A DNA stretch of 64,000 nucleotides from NCBI RefSeq assembly GCF_030272615.1, contig NC_081412.1, positions 40,976,791 through 41,040,790 on the forward strand. Reading direction: 5' to 3'. Shown in pieces: positions 59,529-64,000 of this stretch. The position numbers were made by a program, and so were the translations under genes. The first letter of the stretch is position 1; the number at the start of each line of letters is the position of its first letter. The stretch is from Cryptomeria japonica (lineage: Eukaryota; Streptophyta; Pinopsida; Cupressales; Cupressaceae). The notes below the pieces were generated by a model. The model did not search any database. It was not told the origin of the DNA and worked only from the letters and a program-made list of their open reading frames with translations.

Positions 59529-61507
59529 CTATGATGAACTCCCTCCCTCAGAGCCACCTAGCCTCGATGGAATCTGAGCCCCTGAAGGACCCGCTCCAAG
59601 ATCATCCTTCCTGTCCCCTCTATCTGGTGGTGGTGGCGGACCCATAACCCCACCACTAGATGCTTGTCTCCTCCAACTCCATCCCATAGCTGTTGCTGTC
59701 CACGATGGTCTATGGAAGCTCCTTGCCCGCTGATCTGCTGGCACCGCACCATGATAGACATCTCACTATTAGCCAATCTCCTCCCCTGCCCACAAGACGT
59801 AGGCATATCCAGCCCCTGTGTCCTCTGCCACCTGCCTCCCAGCCCTCAGTGCTATCTCAGCCTTTATGTAGCATTGAATGGCCTGGTCCCACTCCTGCTC
59901 AGTATCTCTGAGCCACCTCCTAAGCCTATCCCTCTCCCTCTTTAGGTCTTGGATCTCATCTGCCTATCCCTAGCAGATCTCCCTCAGCTCAGTAGAGCTC
60001 ATCCTCCTCTACCTCAACCCCCTGTGGCTCTACTTGTGGCTCCCCCTGTACAGGTGCCTGCCCCTATGCCTATGCCTGTCCTGGTGCTTGTACTGGTACC
60101 TATCCCTATATCTGTCCCTGTACCTATCCCTGTACCTGCACCTGTCTAGGACCCTGTGCTGTCGGCACCTGTAGCGGTAATCCACCGCGACCTCTCACCA
60201 CCCGAGCCTGCCTATCCTCTCCACCCTCCCTCCACGGTGCAACCCTCCTCTCTCCAACTGCCCCCCTCCTCCTCCGTTAGCCTCTGTCCCCATCATCTCC
60301 ATCATCATCACCATCCCCACCACCATCTCCATCTAGTAGCTCTCTTGGATCCGTCAAGTGTGGGAATGGATGCTTGGCCCAGTATATTGTATACTCGGCA
60401 TCCATGTCGGCATCCTCGATCTCTGGCCACATGTCCCAGGGTAGGGGCATCATCTCTACTAGCTACGTAACAGCCTGATCATATGATAGCAAGGGTCCAA
60501 ACTGTGCCTGTTCCTTGATAGTCTGTGCATACATGCCTGAACCCCGTGGCATCCGCTAGATCCTGCTGAACTGCCTGCCCACCCTGTCCACTAGCTGCCT
60601 CTCTAGTACATAGGGCATCCGCCCAATCAGATACCTACTCCAGAAAGTGTAGGGTAGCTCTACCGCATCGTCCTCCCACTGCTTGCATCCTAGGCATGGC
60701 CTCCATATGACCATATCAATGTCATCAATCACCCGCCGCCAGTGCTCTAACCTGCCAATCCGTGGCTGCGAAGTGATCATGTCATACAAGTGTACGAAAT
60801 TGCGTCCATGACCTCTGCCCCTGAAATGTATCGGTCTTGTCACTGGCAGATGCTCATAGGCCCACACCTGTAACAATGTGACCCCGCAGCCCAATCCCAC
60901 TGACCCGTGGTACACAAACTGATGCAGCTCGTAATATAGGTGTGCTAGCACACATGGTCCCCAGGCATATCTGTTGTGCTGTGTCACCAGTGTCTCCAAA
61001 GCACCTCCCCAACCCAAAGCCAACTCTCATGTCGCTCTATCAGGACACAAAAACCCACTGATCACTCCTCCTATCACTGTTGGCAACGCTAATCTTGTAG
61101 CTGTCATGGTGTCCCAAGCCACATGTCCTACCCTCATCTCCAGTCCTGGGTCCCGGAACACTCATCTCAGGGCCTCCCTGTCTCCATCTCAATCGTAGGG
61201 AATCAGCTCCCCATTGATTGGTATCCTTAGGATCCTATATACATCCTCGAGGGTGACTGTCATCTCCCCCATCGGTAAATGAAATGTGTAAGTCTCAGAG
61301 TGCCACCTCTCCGCCAGTGCGGTCAGCAGTCCCATGTTCACCCGAAACTCAGGCACATACAAAAAATGTCTCAGACCCATAGCCTCAATAGCTACTCGGT
61401 CCTCGAATGTCAGCTCAGGTCGCAATCTCTGAGTGGATGGGAATCTCTCCCGTGACTCAAACATAGGCAAATACTCCTGCAGTCAAGCAAATCAATAATG
61501 TCAGTCA

Positions 61508-61905
61508 TAGTGGCATTCACTATTCATCACAAAATGCTACTTTTTATCTAAGTGCATATGGCACTCTATCCTAGTAACTCTCAATGTTCATCACAAAGTG
61601 TTGCTATCTATCCTAGTGACACTCACTGTTCATCACAAAATGTTGCTTCTATCCTAGTGGTACTCCCTGTTCATCACAAAGTACTATGTGTTTTGCACTC
61701 TCTCTTCATTACAAAGTGCTCCTCACATTTGCACTCACTATTCATCACAAAGTGCTGCTCATATTTTAGTACTCCCTGTTCATCACAAAGTGCTCCTCAC
61801 ATTTGCACTCACTGTTCATCACAAAGTGTTGCTCATATTTTAGTACTCCCTGTTCATCACAAAGTACTCTATCTTGGTACTCACTATTCATCACAAAGTG
61901 CCTTG
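61508..61905. repeat. minisatellite in PMD intron and exon edge (gypsy 3), array 1
   Basis: About eleven units of 30-40 bases built on TGTTCATCACAAAGTGCTG, as in gypsy 2 at 40228. The unit number differs between the two copies. It lies inside the predicted intron. Confidence 0.88.
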
Positions 61906-62024
61906 ATCTATCCTAGTCTTCCCTAGAGGACCTGCTTGAGTGTATCCTCTCAGTAGCTTATCCAATTGACAGCGTATGTTCATCACAGAACTGTCGATTT
62001 GACCTAGAAGACACAAATTCACAT

Positions 62025-62250
62025 TTTTTTGACACAAACGCGCTTTCCTGACATAAACACGCTTGACGACTGCATAAACGTGCTTGTTTTACATAGACGT
62101 GCCTAAAACACACAGATGTGCCTATGCTCTACATAGACATGCCTAGGTGACACAGATGTGCCTTTTTGGCATAGACGTGCCTGGCACCAACACAGATGCG
62201 CCTAGCGAGCATAGACGCGCCTGGCACCAACGCAGACGTGCCTGGGCATT
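62025..62250. repeat. minisatellite in PMD intron (gypsy 3), array 2
   Basis: About eight units of roughly 26 bases built on CATAGACGTGCCT and CACAGATGTGCC, as in gypsy 2 at 40745. Confidence 0.85.
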
Positions 62251-62513
62251 TTTGACATTTTTTGGACCCTATTCTAAGCGCATTTATTACTCTACCTAGC
62301 ATGCATTAATGACAACAATAAATGCATCAAAGTACAAGGAGGTTTTGTGGTACTTACTGGCTCTCCTGCCTCTGCTGGCCTCTAGAATCGGTGAACGCGA
62401 TCGAATATGTGAACAAAGGCCATCGCTGCTAACTATTGCTGCTCTATTTTCACTCTGCACTCTACTCTCATGGATGTATGGATGACAATGAGGATGTATT
62501 TTCCCTCGTGGTC

Positions 62514-62521
62514 TATCTTAT
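62514..62521 (-). promoter_or_regulatory. TATA box of antisense PMD gene (gypsy 3)
   Basis: Minus-strand TATAAGAT within GTCTATAAGATAGAC, 91 bases before the exon 1 ATG, the same spacing as in gypsy 2. Confidence 0.55.
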
Positions 62522-62759
62522 AGACTACCCTAGCCCTAGCCCTCGTTTCCCGAGTCGGTCTTCTTTATCTCGTGACTCTGTCACTCTATTCTGTCCGATC
62601 AGTCCATTCTAGCCTTTCTTTCTTATTGAGAGATTGTCTGCAATCTTTTCAGACATTTTCATCCAATCTCTAGAGGGGGCATATCATTCCCATCTTGGGG
62701 CAACTCTGTATTAGTTCATATTATCTTCTTTGAAACAACGTGACAAGCCGCATTGTCTC

Positions 62760-62773
62760 AAAGAGGGGCAAAA
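62760..62773 (+). other. polypurine tract of gypsy 3
   Basis: AAAGAGGGGCAAAA immediately before the LTR. Confidence 0.88.
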
Positions 62774-63550
62774 TGTAGACACCTAAAATTGTCCAGTCTA
62801 ATTAAATAAATATTATTTATTTAATTATCTAAGCTTAATTCTTCTATTAATTAAATAAATCTTTATTTATTTAATTAATTCATTTATCCTCTTCTAGCCT
62901 TATTTCTCATTTAAATAAATACATTTATTTATTTAAATTATCCTTTTCCTAAATTAAACAAATATCTTATTTATTTAATTGATCCCACTTCTTCTATTAA
63001 TTAAATAAATATTTATTTATTTAATTAAGTCATTAGCCTTTTCTACCCATGACACATGTCATTCATCTCTTAATTCATACACTACCTACCCTCTCATTAT
63101 TTTATTATTTCTTTTACTTACCCTCTAATCATAGCCGACCTCCTTTTACAGCTCTCAATCTTATCCCTCCATTTCATATAGTGTCTTCTATATAAGGAGA
63201 TGCTTCCTTCATTATCAAACCCTAATCATTTTTATGCACTTGAATACACTACGCTTTTGAGCATATGTGATCCTACTTGCAACCACATTCCGTTCTTTGT
63301 TGAGGTCTTGTGCATATAAAATCTGAGAGCAAATATATCAAGCAAGATCAATGGAGATAGGAAGAATGGAGATCCAAACCCTATTGGACATGTGATGGTA
63401 TAATCTTTGTGATTTCATTTGATTTGCATTGTCTTAGGTAATCTTCATATGTTATAGTGGATCTTTGTTGTTGTTAGGCTAGGGTTTTGTGGTTGAATTC
63501 ATTTAGCCTTTCAATATCATTATTATTGTTATCCATTTTCACCATATACA
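62774..63550 (+). repeat. 3' LTR of gypsy 3
   Basis: 777 bases, TGTAGACACCTAAAATTG to CACCATATACA, matching 41588-42369 closely. TATATAAG at 63189-63196 is the likely TATA box. The AT-rich palindromes of gypsy 2 are kept. Confidence 0.9.
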
Positions 63551-64000
63551 GGGGCAATACCCTTAACCTATTGATGGAAGTGGATTCTACACTAATTTGT
63601 GATTCATTAAGTTTGACATTCGAAACTATCTCACAAAATACCAAAAACATTGGAAAACTATCTCACGAAATACCAAAAACACTGGAAAACTATCTCGCAA
63701 AATACCAAAAACATTGGAAAACTATCTCACAAAATCCAAAAACATTCGAAACCAATCATCACAAAATCCAAAAACATTCAAAACCAATCATCACAAAACC
63801 CAAAAACATAAAAAAAAATCAAAAATCAAACAAAAACATGGCAACACCTTATACATACTCATCCAAGTAGATACCAACAAACATTGAAAAAAAAAAAATA
63901 CTCACACGATGATCACTTCTCCAAAATTGACCAAACAATCAACATCCACAATCAAACTGTCTTCAACAAGGATGCATCCTTCCTTACCAAAACAAAGACA
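63551..64000. repeat. 32-bp tandem repeats beyond gypsy 3
   Basis: 63621-63745 has about four copies of a 32-base unit (AAACTATCTCACAAAATACC then AAAAACATTGG), then two or three copies of a related unit (ACCAATCATCACAAAATCC) to about 63800. The rest, to the window end, shows nothing recognisable. The repeat gives a false open frame. Confidence 0.75.

Larger units (their letters stand above)
59529..62423 (-). pseudogene. antisense plant mobile domain (PMD) gene in gypsy 3
   Basis: Exon 1: ATG 62423 to 62358 (22 codons, one internal TAG). Donor CCA|GTAAGTACC with the intron starting at 62357; acceptor TTTGCTTGACTGCAG|G ending the intron at 61477. The intron is 881 bases. Exon 2: 61476 to the TAG at 59531-59529. 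Both exons meet in phase 0. Exon 2 gives MFESRERFPSTQRLRPELTF, VNMGLLTALAERWHSET, TFHLPMGEMTVTLEDVYRIL and, after two stops, a long open run (61023-60556) with YAWGPCVLAHLYYELHQFVY, LPVTRPIHFRGRGHG and WRRVIDDIDMVIWRP. It ends in an acidic, then Gln/Val/Gly-rich, low-complexity tail. About 670 residues in all, usual for PMD proteins. Family role: nuclear factors linked to gene expression and transposon silencing (MAIN, MAIL1). Roughly 90% alike to the gypsy 2 copy. A frameshift lies before the last 70 residues. Confidence 0.87.

Noticed and set aside
63487-63870. A 127-codon plus-strand frame at the window end
   Set aside because: It begins inside the LTR and then runs through the 32-bp tandem repeat.

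Overview
The window is plant nuclear DNA made almost entirely of nested, decayed LTR retrotransposons. No intact host gene, rRNA, tRNA, CRISPR array or bacterial feature is visible. Evidence for a plant: Ty1/copia elements with tRNA-iMet type primer-binding sites, Ty3/gypsy elements of the plant-only Tat type (second RNase H after the first, G-patch segment after protease), and plant mobile domain (PMD) genes. The density of old nested elements suggests a very large genome, perhaps a gymnosperm; that is inference.

Layout. 1-2345: 3' end and 3' LTR of a copia element. 2355-2830: antisense copia protease fragment. 2840-7340: 5'-truncated Ty3/gypsy pol (gypsy 1). 7341-10595: retroelement-like non-coding DNA. 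10596-11885: copia-type 5' LTR and PBS (element P). 11886-18778: complete minus-strand LTR element N with gag, a long unknown ORF2 and no pol. 18779-24850: a second minus-strand long unknown ORF (B) with a repeat array on its upstream side. 24851-26354: solo LTR with perfect target duplication. 26417-31588: plus-strand relative of N (element C) with gag and ORF2. 31590-42369: Ty3/gypsy pol, antisense PMD gene and 3' LTR (gypsy 2). 42370-43700: tail, polypurine tract and 3' LTR matching the LTR at 10596. 44098-45155: minus-strand copia-type LTR. 47079-63550: the most complete Ty3/gypsy element (gypsy 3: 5' LTR, leader, gag, pol, antisense PMD gene, 3' LTR). 63551-64000: short tandem repeats.

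Two things stand out. First, LTR elements N and C carry a zinc-knuckle gag followed by a long uncharacterised ORF2 where protease, integrase and reverse transcriptase should be; B may encode a distant relative. Such elements would need enzymes from autonomous copia elements. Second, gypsy 2 and gypsy 3 carry a PMD gene on the opposite strand between pol and the 3' LTR. It has its own TATA box, a short first coding exon, a 0.9-1 kb intron filled with minisatellites, and a main exon. In gypsy 3 the splice sites match consensus and join in phase 0; in gypsy 2 the acceptor AG is mutated.

Almost every reading frame is broken, mostly by in-frame stops that fit C-to-T change at CAG, CAA, CGA or TGG codons, as expected for long-methylated, silenced elements. 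Gypsy 3 looks mosaic: its pol differs widely from gypsy 2, but from about 58762 to the end the two are nearly the same, and its 5' and 3' LTRs do not match.
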